DNA from: Pseudoduganella violacea
Lineage (GTDB): Bacteria > Pseudomonadota > Gammaproteobacteria > Burkholderiales > Burkholderiaceae_D
Direction of reading: 5' to 3'
NCBI RefSeq assembly: GCF_014191875.1
Contig: NZ_JACHXD010000001.1
Location: 496,001 to 560,000, forward strand
DNA length: 64,000 nucleotides
Below are positions 9,829 to 19,780 of this stretch, in pieces. The position numbers and the translations under genes are program-made. The notes below the pieces were generated by a model. It had not been told where the DNA came from. It saw only the letters and a list, made by a program, of their open reading frames with translations, and ran no database searches. Each line of letters starts with the position of its first letter. Within the stretch, counting starts at the first letter, position 1.

Positions 9829-10587
9829 ATGAGCAATCCACAACCTGTCGAAGAAACCTTCATCTCCCACCTGATTGAGCTGCGCGACCGTCTGGTCAAG
9901 GCCTCGATCGGCGTGCTGCTGGTGACGGCGGCCCTGATGTTCTGGCCCGGTCCTTCGCATATCTACGACATCATCGCCCAGCCCATGGTGAATGCTTTGC
10001 CGGCCGGTTCGAAGATGATCGCCACCGGCGTCATCGCGCCCTTCCTGGTGCCGATGAAGGTCACGCTGGTGATCGGCCTGATCCTGTCACTGCCCTGGGT
10101 GCTGTACCAGATGTGGGCCTTTGTCGCGCCCGGCCTGTACGCCCATGAAAAGCGCTTGATCGCGCCGCTGGTGATTTCCTCTTCGCTGCTGTTCATGGCG
10201 GGCGTGGCCTTCTGCTACTTCCTCGTGTTCGGGCGGGTGTTCGCTTTTATCTCGGAATTTTCGCCGACGTCGATTTCGGTCACGCCCGATATCGAGAATT
10301 ATCTCGATTTCGTGATGTCGATGTGCCTGGCCTTCGGCTGCGCTTTCGAAGTGCCGGTGGTGGTGGTGATCCTGGTGCGTATGGGCCTGGTGTCGGTGGC
10401 CAAGCTGAAGGAGTGGCGCGGTTATGTGATTGTGGCCGCCTTCGTGATCGCCGCCATCGTCACGCCGCCGGACGTGGTCAGCCAGTTCTCGCTGGCGATT
10501 CCGATGTGGCTGCTGTTTGAGGTCGGTGTGCTGCTTTCGCCGATCTTCGTCAAAGTCACGCAGGCGCCCAGCGAACAGCAGGAATAA
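9829..10587 (+). CDS. tatC: TatC, twin-arginine translocase core protein
   Basis: TatC is the multispanning receptor that recognises the twin-arginine motif. The 252 residues start with FISHLIELRDRL, which contains the conserved glutamate-arginine patch, and show six hydrophobic segments. Family stretches are YQMWAFVAPGLYAHEKR near residue 90 and FGCAFEVPVVV near 170. Its start codon directly follows the tatB stop. The stop lies 2 bp from the end of the convergent gene at 10590. Confidence 0.96.
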   Translation: MSNPQPVEETFISHLIELRDRLVKASIGVLLVTAALMFWPGPSHIYDIIAQPMVNALPAGSKMIATGVIAPFLVPMKVTLVIGLILSLPWVLYQMWAFVAPGLYAHEKRLIAPLVISSSLLFMAGVAFCYFLVFGRVFAFISEFSPTSISVTPDIENYLDFVMSMCLAFGCAFEVPVVVVILVRMGLVSVAKLKEWRGYVIVAAFVIAAIVTPPDVVSQFSLAIPMWLLFEVGVLLSPIFVKVTQAPSEQQE

Positions 10588-10589
10588 GC

Positions 10590-10892
10590 CTAGAGAAAAA
10601 GCTTGGTCAGGACAATGGCGTGCATCAGCAGCGATGCCGCCAGCATCCAATAGATAGGTCTGAGCTTTTTATCCACCTCCGCCAGAATTTCTGCTTTGAA
10701 TTTCACGAACATTTCGCTGACCTGGGCGAGAATTTCCGCTTTCAGGATGGCCAGGTCGGAGGAGAGGCAAACCGGTTCGCTCAGCGCGTAGGAGAGGGCG
10801 TCGGCATGGGCTTCCGCCTGCGCCGGCGGCACGCCGCTGGCTTGCAGGATGCGGGAATATTCGAGCTTGTCGAAAGGCAGGGGCATGGGCAT
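10590..10892 (-). CDS. Small coiled-coil protein with C-terminal membrane anchor
   Basis: This 100-residue protein of unknown function has a helical N-terminal half and a probable coiled coil around residues 47-77 (repeated KAEILAQV / KAEILAEV). A final hydrophobic segment (YWMLAASLLMHAIVLTKLFL) should anchor it in the membrane. The layout resembles DUF1640/CCDC90-type coiled-coil anchors, but I do not assign a function. It converges on tatC with a 2-bp gap and no separate terminator is visible. Two ATGs at the N-terminus (residues 1 and 3) are both possible starts. Confidence 0.7.
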   Translation of the reverse strand: MPMPLPFDKLEYSRILQASGVPPAQAEAHADALSYALSEPVCLSSDLAILKAEILAQVSEMFVKFKAEILAEVDKKLRPIYWMLAASLLMHAIVLTKLFL

Positions 10893-11017
10893 CGCAACTC
10901 CTTGGAATCAGGATAGCAGATCGGACGCCGCCAGGGCGTCCGCACCACATGCCATGCTAAGCGCCCGCTCGCTGACGCCGCTTGCGCGGCCGCAAAGGCG
11001 GGCGGGATAGGACGGGC

Positions 11018-12895
11018 TTACTGCATCAGCTCGCGGATCACGCGCACCGGGGCGCTGCCGTAGCTGAGGAACTGCTCGTGGAAGTCCTTCAGCACGAAGC
11101 GGCTGCCCAGGGTCTGGCGGCGCTGCTCGCGCAATTCCATGATCTCGCTGAAGCCGCTGAAATAGCTGGTCAGCTGCACCGAGGTCAGTTGCACGCGGCG
11201 CCATTTCTCGGCCGCTTCGCGCGGCGTCTGGAAGGCCTGGCGCGTCAGCAGGTCGATGGCCTGCTCCTTCTCCATGCCCAATACGTGCACGCTGTAATCG
11301 AGGATGGTATTGGTCACGCTGCGCAGATTCCACTTCGAATACATCAGCCACATCTCGGGCGCGTTGTCGCCATAACCCGATTCCAGCATCATGCGTTCGC
11401 TGTAGACCGCCCAGCCTTCCACCATGGCGCCATTGCCGAAGATGGACTTGATCACGGAAGGCGATTTGTTGGCGTACACCAGCTGGGCGTAATGGCCCGG
11501 AATCGCTTCGTGCATGTTCAGGATCTGCAGGATCCAGTGGTTGTACTCGCGCAGGCTGCTCTCGGCTTGTTCCGGCGTTTCCTTGTCGAGCGGCGTCACA
11601 TTGTAGTAAGTGCGGTCCTGCGGACGGAAGGGGCCTGGCGCCTCGATGCTGGCGCCGGCCACGCCGCGCTGGTACTCGGGCGTTTCGCGCACCACCAAAG
11701 GCTTCTTCGGATCGAGGGTCAGCAGATTGTGCTTGACCACCCAGTCCTGCAGTTGCGGAATCTGGCGGCGGATCTCGGGGAAGAAGTTCTCGCGCGCGAC
11801 GTGGTTGGAGGAGAGCTTGTCGATCATCATGCCGATCTTGGCATAGCGCTCGGCCGGTTTCGGCGTATCGCCCAGATACTTGGGCCACAGCTCGTCGGCG
11901 ATGCGGTCCATATTCGCCAGCAGCTGCTCGCGCGCCGCCAAGGCTTTCTGGTAAGTCTGCTCGCCGGTGCTGCCGGCCTGGATGTCGAAGCCGAACTTGG
12001 CCTCGTACAGCTCCTTGCCGATGCGGAAGGAGCGCGCGCCGGTTTTTTCCAGCGTCTTATCCAGCTCGCCGAGCCAGGCGGCGTAGGATTCCACGGCCTT
12101 CTTCGCCTCCGCCACGCGCAGCGCGAACAACTGCTTCTCGTCGCTGGTCAGAATCGAGGCTTGCGCCTCTTTCTGGATATCGTTCAGCACCGCCACCACG
12201 CCGGGCGCCTGCGCCACGGCCAGCTGGGTGTGTTCGCGCGTCGGATTGCTGATGCTGGCGCGCGCCGCGTCGTAATAGGCCGGCACGCTGGCGATGCGCT
12301 TGAGCAGGGTGCGCAGGCGCTGCGGCTTGGCCGCGTATTCGGTGTTGAGGATGAAGTCGAGTGGGCTGGCGATATTGTAGGACGCCGGATTCCACTCGAA
12401 CTCGCGGAAGGTGGTCAGATACCAGCGGTCGCTATTCAGCTTGTTCTGCAGCAGGCCCAGGTCGGTGCGCTGGCGCGGCGACAACTGGCGCGCATCGAGC
12501 TTGCCGAAGCGTTCCAGCCAGTCGTCGATAAAGGCCAGCTGGCGCTGGCGGCTGGCCGCGTCGGGAATAGTCAAGGTGGCGGCGGTATCGTATTTGCCGA
12601 CCGAGATGGCCAGCTCGGGATCGGCGCGCCACAGGGCGCTGAGGAACTGGTTGCTCACATTGCCGAACGTGCGGTCCTGGCGGCGCTCCTGCGCCACCGG
12701 CGCGGCAACGGCGGCCGCGGCGGCGCCCGCGCCCGCTGCGGCGGCAGCTTTGCCCTTGCCTTTGCTGGATTTTTTGGCTGGCGCGCTGCTTGTCTTGGCG
12801 GGCTTGCCGGATTTTTGCGGCTTCTTCGCCGCGCTGGCCGGGGACAGCGCCAGGCAGGCCATTACGGCGGCCAGCGCAATCTTGGTCTTGATCAT
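11018..12895 (-). CDS. DUF885 family exported metallopeptidase-like protein
   Basis: A 625-residue protein of the DUF885 family, whose members are probable zinc peptidases. The signature HEAIPGH lies near residue 461. The chosen ATG at 12895 gives a signal peptide (IKTKIALAAVMACLALSPASA) and is preceded by AAGAGG. An in-frame upstream ATG at 12940 would bury the signal. After cleavage there is an unusual Lys/Ala/Ser linker of about 50 residues (KKPQKSGKP, KSSKGKGKAAAAA) before the globular domain. It probably acts in the periplasm on peptides. Substrate is unknown. Confidence 0.85.
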   Translation of the reverse strand: MIKTKIALAAVMACLALSPASAAKKPQKSGKPAKTSSAPAKKSSKGKGKAAAAAGAGAAAAAVAAPVAQERRQDRTFGNVSNQFLSALWRADPELAISVGKYDTAATLTIPDAASRQRQLAFIDDWLERFGKLDARQLSPRQRTDLGLLQNKLNSDRWYLTTFREFEWNPASYNIASPLDFILNTEYAAKPQRLRTLLKRIASVPAYYDAARASISNPTREHTQLAVAQAPGVVAVLNDIQKEAQASILTSDEKQLFALRVAEAKKAVESYAAWLGELDKTLEKTGARSFRIGKELYEAKFGFDIQAGSTGEQTYQKALAAREQLLANMDRIADELWPKYLGDTPKPAERYAKIGMMIDKLSSNHVARENFFPEIRRQIPQLQDWVVKHNLLTLDPKKPLVVRETPEYQRGVAGASIEAPGPFRPQDRTYYNVTPLDKETPEQAESSLREYNHWILQILNMHEAIPGHYAQLVYANKSPSVIKSIFGNGAMVEGWAVYSERMMLESGYGDNAPEMWLMYSKWNLRSVTNTILDYSVHVLGMEKEQAIDLLTRQAFQTPREAAEKWRRVQLTSVQLTSYFSGFSEIMELREQRRQTLGSRFVLKDFHEQFLSYGSAPVRVIRELMQ

Positions 12896-12990
12896 GGGGG
12901 AACCTCTTGAATTGGAGCGTGCAGCGTGCGAGATTATCATTATTCCGCCCGCTTGAGCGCCCCGTGTTACATGACGCTACAAACGCGTTT

Positions 12991-13473
12991 TCAGTTCAGC
13001 GTATTGCCGCGGATAAGCTGCTGGTGACGCTCATTGATCTGCGCCACCACCTGCTTGCCGCGCGCCATATGGCTTAGCAGGATCTCGCTCGATTTGGTGA
13101 AGCGGTGGCCGATGCGGATCGAATAGGAGCGAAACATCCAGCTCCAGAACGATTGGACGAAGGTGGCTTCATCCAGGTCGCGCCACTTCACGCCCTGCAC
13201 GCCGCGCGCCCAGGGCAGAATGCCGGCATACATCCACACGCCCACATCGTCGCAATACAGCTGCACGCTGCGGATCAGCAGCACGCGGTAGCCGATCACC
13301 ACGGTGGACAGGAACAGCACGCCGGCCGCCAGCCACTCGGAATAGGTGAAGGACAGGCGCAGCACGAAGAGCATGACGAAAGCCATGAGCAGCGGGCCGA
13401 TATAGGCGGTCCAGGCTTTGACGCTGAGCAGGGTGGCGCCCGGCGCGATGCGGGCATTGTTATCTTCTTCCAT
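12991..13473 (-). CDS. Inner-membrane protein with PH-like domain
   Basis: The 160-residue protein has two hydrophobic segments (about residues 20-40 and 45-65). They are followed by a beta-rich soluble part with VQLYCDDVGVWMYAGILPW and GVKWRDLDEATF, the pattern of bacterial PH-domain (YdbT/YdbS-like) membrane proteins. The function is unknown. The gene lies between the SNF2 helicase and the DUF885 gene on the same strand, with 72 bp and 95 bp spacers. Confidence 0.6.
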   Translation of the reverse strand: MEEDNNARIAPGATLLSVKAWTAYIGPLLMAFVMLFVLRLSFTYSEWLAAGVLFLSTVVIGYRVLLIRSVQLYCDDVGVWMYAGILPWARGVQGVKWRDLDEATFVQSFWSWMFRSYSIRIGHRFTKSSEILLSHMARGKQVVAQINERHQQLIRGNTLN

Positions 13474-13545
13474 GGTCTTGCATATCTTGAATCGGAATGG
13501 CGCATGATGGCATGAATGCCCCCGCCGAACAAGCTGGCCGTCCGC

Positions 13546-16500
13546 TCAACGGCGCAGGCCTTCGGTCAGCATGGCCAGCATATCCTCGGCCGACATGCGG
13601 GCCGCGCCGTCGCTGCCGTCGAGCAGGCTGTCGGCCAGCTCGCGCTTGTGCTGGTGCAGGTCGACGATGCCTTCCTCGATCGTATGCCGCGCCACCAGGC
13701 GGTAAATGGTTACGGGGCGCTGCTGGCCCATGCGGTGGGCGCGGTCGGAAGCCTGGTCTTCCACCGCCGGATTCCACCACGGGTCCATATGGATCACATA
13801 GTCGGCCGCCGTCAGGTTGATGCCGACCCCGCCCGCTTTCAGGCTGATGAGGAAGACATCGCCTTCGCCCGCCTGGAAGGCGTCCACGCGCTGCTTGCGC
13901 GCCGCCATCGGCGTCGCGCCATCGAGGTATTGGTAGCGCACGCCCTGGGCATCGAGCAGTTGCCGGATCAGGCTCAGATGGTCGACGAACTGGCTGAACA
14001 CCAGCACCTTGTGGCGGTTCTCCAGCAAGCCTTGCAGCAACTGGTCGAAGGCCGCCAGCTTGCTGCTGGCCAGCTTCAGCGAAGGCGACACCAGGTTCGG
14101 ATTGCAGCAGGCGCGGCGCAGCTTCATGATCTCGGCCAGGATCTGCATCGACTTCTTGTCGGCCGGGCCTTCGATCGACGCCAGATGCTCCAGCGCCTCG
14201 CGCCGCAGCGATTCGTAGAGCGCCGTTTCCTCCGCCGACAGGTCGACTTCGAGCACGATCTCGGTGCGCGCCGGCAGCTCGCGCAGCACCTGGGCCTTGG
14301 TGCGGCGCAGGATGAAGGGCTGGATCAGGCGGCGCAGGCGATTGCGCGCGCCGACTTCGGCGCGGTGGTCCTGCTGGCGTTCGATGGGGCCGGCGAAGCG
14401 CAGATTGAATTGCTCCAGGCTGCCCAGCAGGCCGGGATTGATGAAGCGGAACAGGTTCCACAGCTCGCCCAGATGGTTCTCCAGCGGCGTGCCGGTGGCG
14501 GCGATGCGGAAATCGCCTTGCAGCGCCATCACGGCCTGCGAACGCTTGGTGGCGGCATTCTTGATCGCCTGCGCCTCGTCCAGCACGATGGTGTGCCATT
14601 GCTGTTTGGTGAAGCGTTCCGATTCCAATTGCAGCAAGCCGTAGCTGACGATGAGCAGGTCGAAAGGCCCGGCGTTGGCCACGCTCTCCTCGCGGTCGCC
14701 CTCGCCGAAAATCTTCACGCGCAGCGTGGGCGCGAAGCGCGCCGCCTCGCTGGCCCAGTTCAGGCAGACCGAGGTCGGCGCCACCACCAGGGCCGGGCCT
14801 TGCGGCGCGCGCAGCAGGATCAAAGCCAGGGCTTGCAGCGTCTTGCCCAGGCCCATATCGTCGGCCAGGCAGGCGCCTACGCCCCAGTGGGCCAGGCGCG
14901 CCAGCCATTCGAAGCCGGCCAGCTGGTAGTCGCGCAACTCGGCCTGCAAGGTGCTGGGCAGCTGCGGCATATAGGCGGCCTGCGCCTCGATGCGCTGCAG
15001 GTGCTCGCGCCATAGGCGGTCGGCCTCGACGCCGCTCACTTCGGCGGCCAGCTCCTCCAGCACGAAGGCGGCCAGGCGGTGCACGCGCACGCCGCCATCG
15101 TCGTCCATGCCATAGTCGTTCAGTTCCGACAGGCGGCGGTGCAATTCCTCCGACAGCGCCAGGAACTGCTTGTCGCCCAGTTCGATGAAGCGGCTCTTGC
15201 TGGCCTTGATCAGCTCCAGCAGCGAGCGCAGGTCCATCACCTTGTTCTCGTCGATCTGCAACTGGCCGCTGGCGGCGAACCAGTCCTTCTTGCTCTTGAT
15301 CGCCAGGCGCAGCTGCTTGGTTTCGACCTGCTGCGTGACGCGGAACGCTTCGCCGTCGGGCCAGCCGATGACGATTTTGTCCGGATCGATGGCCTGTAAT
15401 TCGGCCAGCAGCTGCAGGCAGAGCGCGGGCTGGCCCAGCAGCCATTCGCCGTGATCGAGTTCGGCCTGCTCCAGCACCGGGCATTTCAGAACCAGCTGGC
15501 GTTCGGCGTCACGCTCGCCGGCCAGGCTGCGCCGCGCCTGCACCGTGCTGCCATTGACGTCGGCGATCACGCTCTCGGCGCCGGAGCCGGGCGCGTAATA
15601 GGCCCCGGTGGGCAGGGGGCGCACCTGGATCTGCATCTTCAAGCCCTGCTGATAGGGCAGCAGGTGGATGTGCAGGCGCGCGTCGGCGTCTTCCTGCTGC
15701 GAGCTGGCGGCGGCGCCGCCGATATCCGACTGCACCGTCACCATGGAGGACACGGCGCCGATGGCTTCCAGCACCTGTTCTTCCGCATGCAGCGGCACGT
15801 TCAAGCCTTCGCCGACGATGGCGGCGATGCGGTGGTGCTCGTCCTGCACGCTGACCACGCGCAGGCGGCCCGGTGTTTCCTTGACCACCACCACATGGCT
15901 GTTCGGGTCCGTGATGGCGGGCTGCATGGTGAGCAGCAGCTGGCCGCTGCGGCGCTGGATCAGCAGCTCGGGCTGGCCGGCCAGCAGTTCCACCCGCATG
16001 TCCGGCGCATCCATCCAGTAGGCGAACGGATGGCCGACCAGGGCCAGCGCCGCCTGCTCGGTATCGATGTCGTAGCGCAGGCCGGAAGAATAGGCCTGGC
16101 GCGAAGGGGCGATGGTGCTGCTGATGCGGATATCCTGCGGCGTCAGATAGTCCAGCTGCGCCGCCTCCTCGCGCAGGCGCTTGAGCGCCACCGGACGTCC
16201 CTTGCCCCACTGGCCGCGCGCATCGCGCTTCTGCTCGCGCGGTTCGACCTCGGTGATGCCATGGCGCGGCGAGTAGGACACCATCCACACCAGCCGCGTT
16301 TCGCTGCCGCTGTCGCTGCCGCCGCCGTGCTGCAATTTGATCAGGGCTGAGAGCTGGCGCTGCCAGGCTTCCTGCCGTTCGAACCAGAGCGCCATATCGG
16401 CAAAGCCATGCTGTTCGCGCAGGGCGGCGGCGCGCTCGCCGTAATGTTCCTCGCCCAGATGGCCGAGCAGCCCGGCGGCTTGTCCCGCGATCAGCAGATA

Positions 16501-17709
16501 GCCCGCGCTTTCGGCCTGCTGCACCACGTCCTGCAATTCAGCGCGGCGTTGCTTGAGCGCTGGCAGTGAGAGCCAGAAATACAGAAGCCCCTGGAACACT
16601 TGCGCCTGCATCGCGGATTCCCAGCCGCGCGCGAGCACGATATCGGTGCTCATGGTGCCGGCGCGCACTTGGCGCAGGGCGCTCAATTGCTGGTAGACGG
16701 CGCTATCCGGATTGTGCTGGGCACGCACCGCCAATTCCAGATAGCTTTCCGCCGCCTTCAAGGCCTTGCTGTCGCCCTGGCGCAGCAGGGCCAGCACATA
16801 CAGGTGGCCGCCGATGCCCTGGAACAGGTGCTTGCGCTTGCCCGACTCGCGCCGGATCGATTTCAGCGCCGCTTCGAAGCCGGCCAGCGCGCCCGCCACG
16901 TCGTTGCGCAGCATCAGGATCACGCTGGCGAAGAACTGGGCCAGCGCGCCTTCCACGCCTTGCAGATAGCGGCCCGCTTCGGCCAAGCGGCCGCACAGGA
17001 TGGCATCCTCGGCCAGCGCCAGGCGCAGCGCGTCGCTGACGTTGTCCTTGGCCGCCAGGCGGCGCTGGAAGTGGCGTTCGGCATAGGCGCGCACCGGCTG
17101 CGCCAGCGCCAGTTCGCGCTGGCCGTGCTGCAGGAGCAGCATCAGCACATCGTCCTGCAAGAGCGGATGCACCAGCAGCAGCATGCCTGCCTCGAAAGGA
17201 CGGGTGAAGATGTCCACCACCGGATGCAGCTGGGCCGCCTCGTAGCACACCATGCAGGCTGTGAGCAGGGGCGCGATCTGCTGCGGACCCTGGCCGCGCA
17301 GCAGGGCCATGCGCAGGCGCGCCACGCCATGGCGGTAGCTGCGCGGTTCATAACTGCCGTTCCAGCTCTGGCGCATCGGCGTCAGCGCCTCGTGCGCCTT
17401 GCACAAGTCGTCCAGCAGATGGGCGCCGATGGCGGCGCGGATGGCGGGCCAGCGCAGCTTGGCGTTGCAGATAAAGCCGCGCCCTATCACCACGCTGACG
17501 AATTCCAGTCGCTCCAAATGCACGATGGAATCGTTCAGCGTGTTGGCGCTGAGCGCCTTGCCGTCCTCGCGCTGCACACCGGCCTTGACCAGATGGTCGA
17601 GGATGGCGGTTTTGCCCACCGGATCGCCCATCAGCGATAGCAGGGCCAGGATCATCTTCTCGGCGCGGTGCAGCGCGTCGAATTCGGCAAGCAGGGACTG
17701 GTCGGACAT
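13546..17709 (-). CDS. Giant SNF2-family DEAD/DEAH helicase
   Basis: A 1387-residue protein with a C-terminal Swi2/Snf2 ATPase at about residues 905-1375. Motif I is DDMGLGKT near 948, motif II DEAQ near 1045, motif III ATGTPLEN, motif V SLKAGGVGINLT and motif VI DRAHRMGQ. These enzymes move along double-stranded DNA or remodel protein-DNA complexes. The first ~900 residues are helical and repeat-like (many Ala/Leu stretches, TPR-like) and carry no zinc SWIM motif that I can see. This is longer than RapA (968). A role in transcription recycling, repair or defence is possible, but no defence genes flank it. Confidence 0.9.
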   Translation of the reverse strand: MSDQSLLAEFDALHRAEKMILALLSLMGDPVGKTAILDHLVKAGVQREDGKALSANTLNDSIVHLERLEFVSVVIGRGFICNAKLRWPAIRAAIGAHLLDDLCKAHEALTPMRQSWNGSYEPRSYRHGVARLRMALLRGQGPQQIAPLLTACMVCYEAAQLHPVVDIFTRPFEAGMLLLVHPLLQDDVLMLLLQHGQRELALAQPVRAYAERHFQRRLAAKDNVSDALRLALAEDAILCGRLAEAGRYLQGVEGALAQFFASVILMLRNDVAGALAGFEAALKSIRRESGKRKHLFQGIGGHLYVLALLRQGDSKALKAAESYLELAVRAQHNPDSAVYQQLSALRQVRAGTMSTDIVLARGWESAMQAQVFQGLLYFWLSLPALKQRRAELQDVVQQAESAGYLLIAGQAAGLLGHLGEEHYGERAAALREQHGFADMALWFERQEAWQRQLSALIKLQHGGGSDSGSETRLVWMVSYSPRHGITEVEPREQKRDARGQWGKGRPVALKRLREEAAQLDYLTPQDIRISSTIAPSRQAYSSGLRYDIDTEQAALALVGHPFAYWMDAPDMRVELLAGQPELLIQRRSGQLLLTMQPAITDPNSHVVVVKETPGRLRVVSVQDEHHRIAAIVGEGLNVPLHAEEQVLEAIGAVSSMVTVQSDIGGAAASSQQEDADARLHIHLLPYQQGLKMQIQVRPLPTGAYYAPGSGAESVIADVNGSTVQARRSLAGERDAERQLVLKCPVLEQAELDHGEWLLGQPALCLQLLAELQAIDPDKIVIGWPDGEAFRVTQQVETKQLRLAIKSKKDWFAASGQLQIDENKVMDLRSLLELIKASKSRFIELGDKQFLALSEELHRRLSELNDYGMDDDGGVRVHRLAAFVLEELAAEVSGVEADRLWREHLQRIEAQAAYMPQLPSTLQAELRDYQLAGFEWLARLAHWGVGACLADDMGLGKTLQALALILLRAPQGPALVVAPTSVCLNWASEAARFAPTLRVKIFGEGDREESVANAGPFDLLIVSYGLLQLESERFTKQQWHTIVLDEAQAIKNAATKRSQAVMALQGDFRIAATGTPLENHLGELWNLFRFINPGLLGSLEQFNLRFAGPIERQQDHRAEVGARNRLRRLIQPFILRRTKAQVLRELPARTEIVLEVDLSAEETALYESLRREALEHLASIEGPADKKSMQILAEIMKLRRACCNPNLVSPSLKLASSKLAAFDQLLQGLLENRHKVLVFSQFVDHLSLIRQLLDAQGVRYQYLDGATPMAARKQRVDAFQAGEGDVFLISLKAGGVGINLTAADYVIHMDPWWNPAVEDQASDRAHRMGQQRPVTIYRLVARHTIEEGIVDLHQHKRELADSLLDGSDGAARMSAEDMLAMLTEGLRR

Positions 17710-17720
17710 GCGGTGACGCT

Positions 17721-19670
17721 TTACTGGGGCAGGTTATCGATATGCAGCGGCGCTGGCGCGGCCGCGTCGTGCAGGCCGAACATGCGCTGGTAGAAGTACA
17801 GCTCCGCCTCCAGCGTGCGGATGATGTTTTCGGCCTTGCGGAAGCCATGGCCTTCGCCTTCCAGCGGCACATAGGCCACCGGCACGCCGCGCTGCTTGAG
17901 CGCTTCGACCATGGCCACCGATTGCTGCGGCGGCACCACCTTGTCGTCCAGACCCTGGAAGAAGATCATGGGGCGCGACAGGCGCGCCGTGTGGTGGCTG
18001 GGCGAGCGCTGGGCATATACCGCGTCCGCCTCGGCCTTGGGCGCGATCAGGTATTCGTTGTAATGCGATTCGAATTTATGCGAATCCTGGTCCAGCCCTT
18101 TCAGGTCGGACACGCCGTAATAGCTGGCGCCGAGCTTGAACACATCGTGGAAGGTGAGGGCGCACAAGGTGGTCAGGCCGCCCGCGCTGCCGCCGCGGAT
18201 GATCAGGCGCTCGCCGTCGGCCAGGCCGCGCTCGACCAGGTAGCGCGCGCCGGCGATGCAGTCCTCGACATCGACGATGCCCCACTGGCCCTTGAGCGCA
18301 TCGCGGTAGGCGCGGCCAAAGCCGGTGCTGCCGCCATAGTTCACGTCCAGCACGCCGAAGCCGCGGCTGGTCCAGAACTGCGTGGCCAGCTTCAGGGTAT
18401 TGGCCGCCATGCCGGTCGGGCCGCCATGGCTGATGACGATGACGGGCGGCTTGCTGCCGGCCGGCGCTTGCACGTCGCGGTTCTGCGGCGGGTAGAAGAA
18501 GGCGTAGGAAGTGCGGCCATTGGCGCTCGGGTAGCTCAGGTTGCGGGGCACCGACAGGTAGCCGGCGTCGGGCAGGGTCTCGATCGAGCGCGCCAGCACT
18601 TCCACCTCCTCGCTGGTGAAATCGATGCAGGCCACTTCGGCCGGAATGGTCGGGCTGCCGCCCAAGAGCACGACGAAGCCGGGGCCGACGCGCAGCTCGC
18701 GGATTTCCTGGTAAGGGTTGGCGATGGCTTCCAGCTTGCCGCTATTCAGCAGCAGGCGCGCCAGGCGGCTCACGCCCTGTTCGATATAGGTGCAGATGAT
18801 TTCGCCGGCCGAGCGGAAGCCGTACATGGAGACGCCGAAGACCCAGTGCGGGCCGGCGAATTCGGCCTGCATCGGGCAGACGCCTTCGATGCGTTCGGCG
18901 CTGAAGCGGTACAGATTCCACCAGCCGCTGCGGTCGGACACGAAATACAGCGTGCCGTCGGGCGACCACTCGGGCTGGCAGATCGATTCTTCGGCGCCGC
19001 CGGCAATCAGGCGCGGTGCATCCAGCGTGCCGTCGGCAAGGAAGTCGGCCAGCCACAATTTGCTGCCCTGCCAGGGCATGCGCGGATGGTCCCAGCTGAT
19101 CCAGGCCAGGCTGCGGCCGTCGGGCGAGAGGCGCGGCGCGGCATAGAAATCGGCGCCCGTGGCCAGCACAGTCTCGCTGCCGTCCATGGCTACCGCGCAC
19201 AGGGTGTTCACCGGCTCCGCATGCGCGGCCGGATCGGCATCGTGCAGCTCGCGCACGGCGATCAGGCGGTTGCGCGCGCGGTCGGCGACGAAATCGGCGA
19301 AGCGCTGGTTGCCCGGCGCGGTGAAGGGCTGGGCGGCATCTTCGCCGCTTTGGCGGTACAGGCGGTTGTCGGCGAAATGCGAGAAATACACGGTGTCGCC
19401 GTCGACGGCGTAGGCGCCGCCGCCGTATTCGTGCACCCGGCTGCGCACATTCAGCGGCAGCGGCGTGAGCTCATCCACCCGCGCGCCGTGGCGGCGCAGC
19501 AGGGTGGTGCGGCCCGCCTCGCTGGCGCGGCCGGCCAGCCAGAAGATGTCGCGTCCATCCGCCCCGCCCAGGGCCAACTGGCTCAGGGGCGTGGCGCCGG
19601 CAGCCACCGTGGCGGCGCTGATGGGCGAAGGCCAGGCGCCATGCGGCGCGGAGAAGGTGCTCGAGGTCAT
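17721..19670 (-). CDS. S9-family prolyl oligopeptidase-like peptidase
   Basis: A 649-residue serine peptidase of family S9 (acylaminoacyl-peptidase type). It has a beta-propeller N-terminal domain and an alpha/beta-hydrolase C-terminal domain. The nucleophile is in GGSAGG near residue 493, the aspartate in GLDDKVVPP near 573 and the histidine in GEGHGF near 603. HGGPTG marks the oxyanion region. No signal peptide is seen, so it is probably cytoplasmic and degrades short peptides. The ATG at 19670 is chosen; a longer reading from 19787 would overlap hemE. The gene ends 11 bp before the SNF2 start and diverges from hemE. Confidence 0.88.
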   Translation of the reverse strand: MTSSTFSAPHGAWPSPISAATVAAGATPLSQLALGGADGRDIFWLAGRASEAGRTTLLRRHGARVDELTPLPLNVRSRVHEYGGGAYAVDGDTVYFSHFADNRLYRQSGEDAAQPFTAPGNQRFADFVADRARNRLIAVRELHDADPAAHAEPVNTLCAVAMDGSETVLATGADFYAAPRLSPDGRSLAWISWDHPRMPWQGSKLWLADFLADGTLDAPRLIAGGAEESICQPEWSPDGTLYFVSDRSGWWNLYRFSAERIEGVCPMQAEFAGPHWVFGVSMYGFRSAGEIICTYIEQGVSRLARLLLNSGKLEAIANPYQEIRELRVGPGFVVLLGGSPTIPAEVACIDFTSEEVEVLARSIETLPDAGYLSVPRNLSYPSANGRTSYAFFYPPQNRDVQAPAGSKPPVIVISHGGPTGMAANTLKLATQFWTSRGFGVLDVNYGGSTGFGRAYRDALKGQWGIVDVEDCIAGARYLVERGLADGERLIIRGGSAGGLTTLCALTFHDVFKLGASYYGVSDLKGLDQDSHKFESHYNEYLIAPKAEADAVYAQRSPSHHTARLSRPMIFFQGLDDKVVPPQQSVAMVEALKQRGVPVAYVPLEGEGHGFRKAENIIRTLEAELYFYQRMFGLHDAAAPAPLHIDNLPQ

Positions 19671-19780
19671 AGATTTGCTCCGATTCTTGATTTGTCCGCT
19701 CTGGTATGGGCTTGGCTTGCGCGTAAACGGCCTGCGGGATGCGATAATAGCGCCTTTCTTCCAGCTTTTGATTGTCTGCC

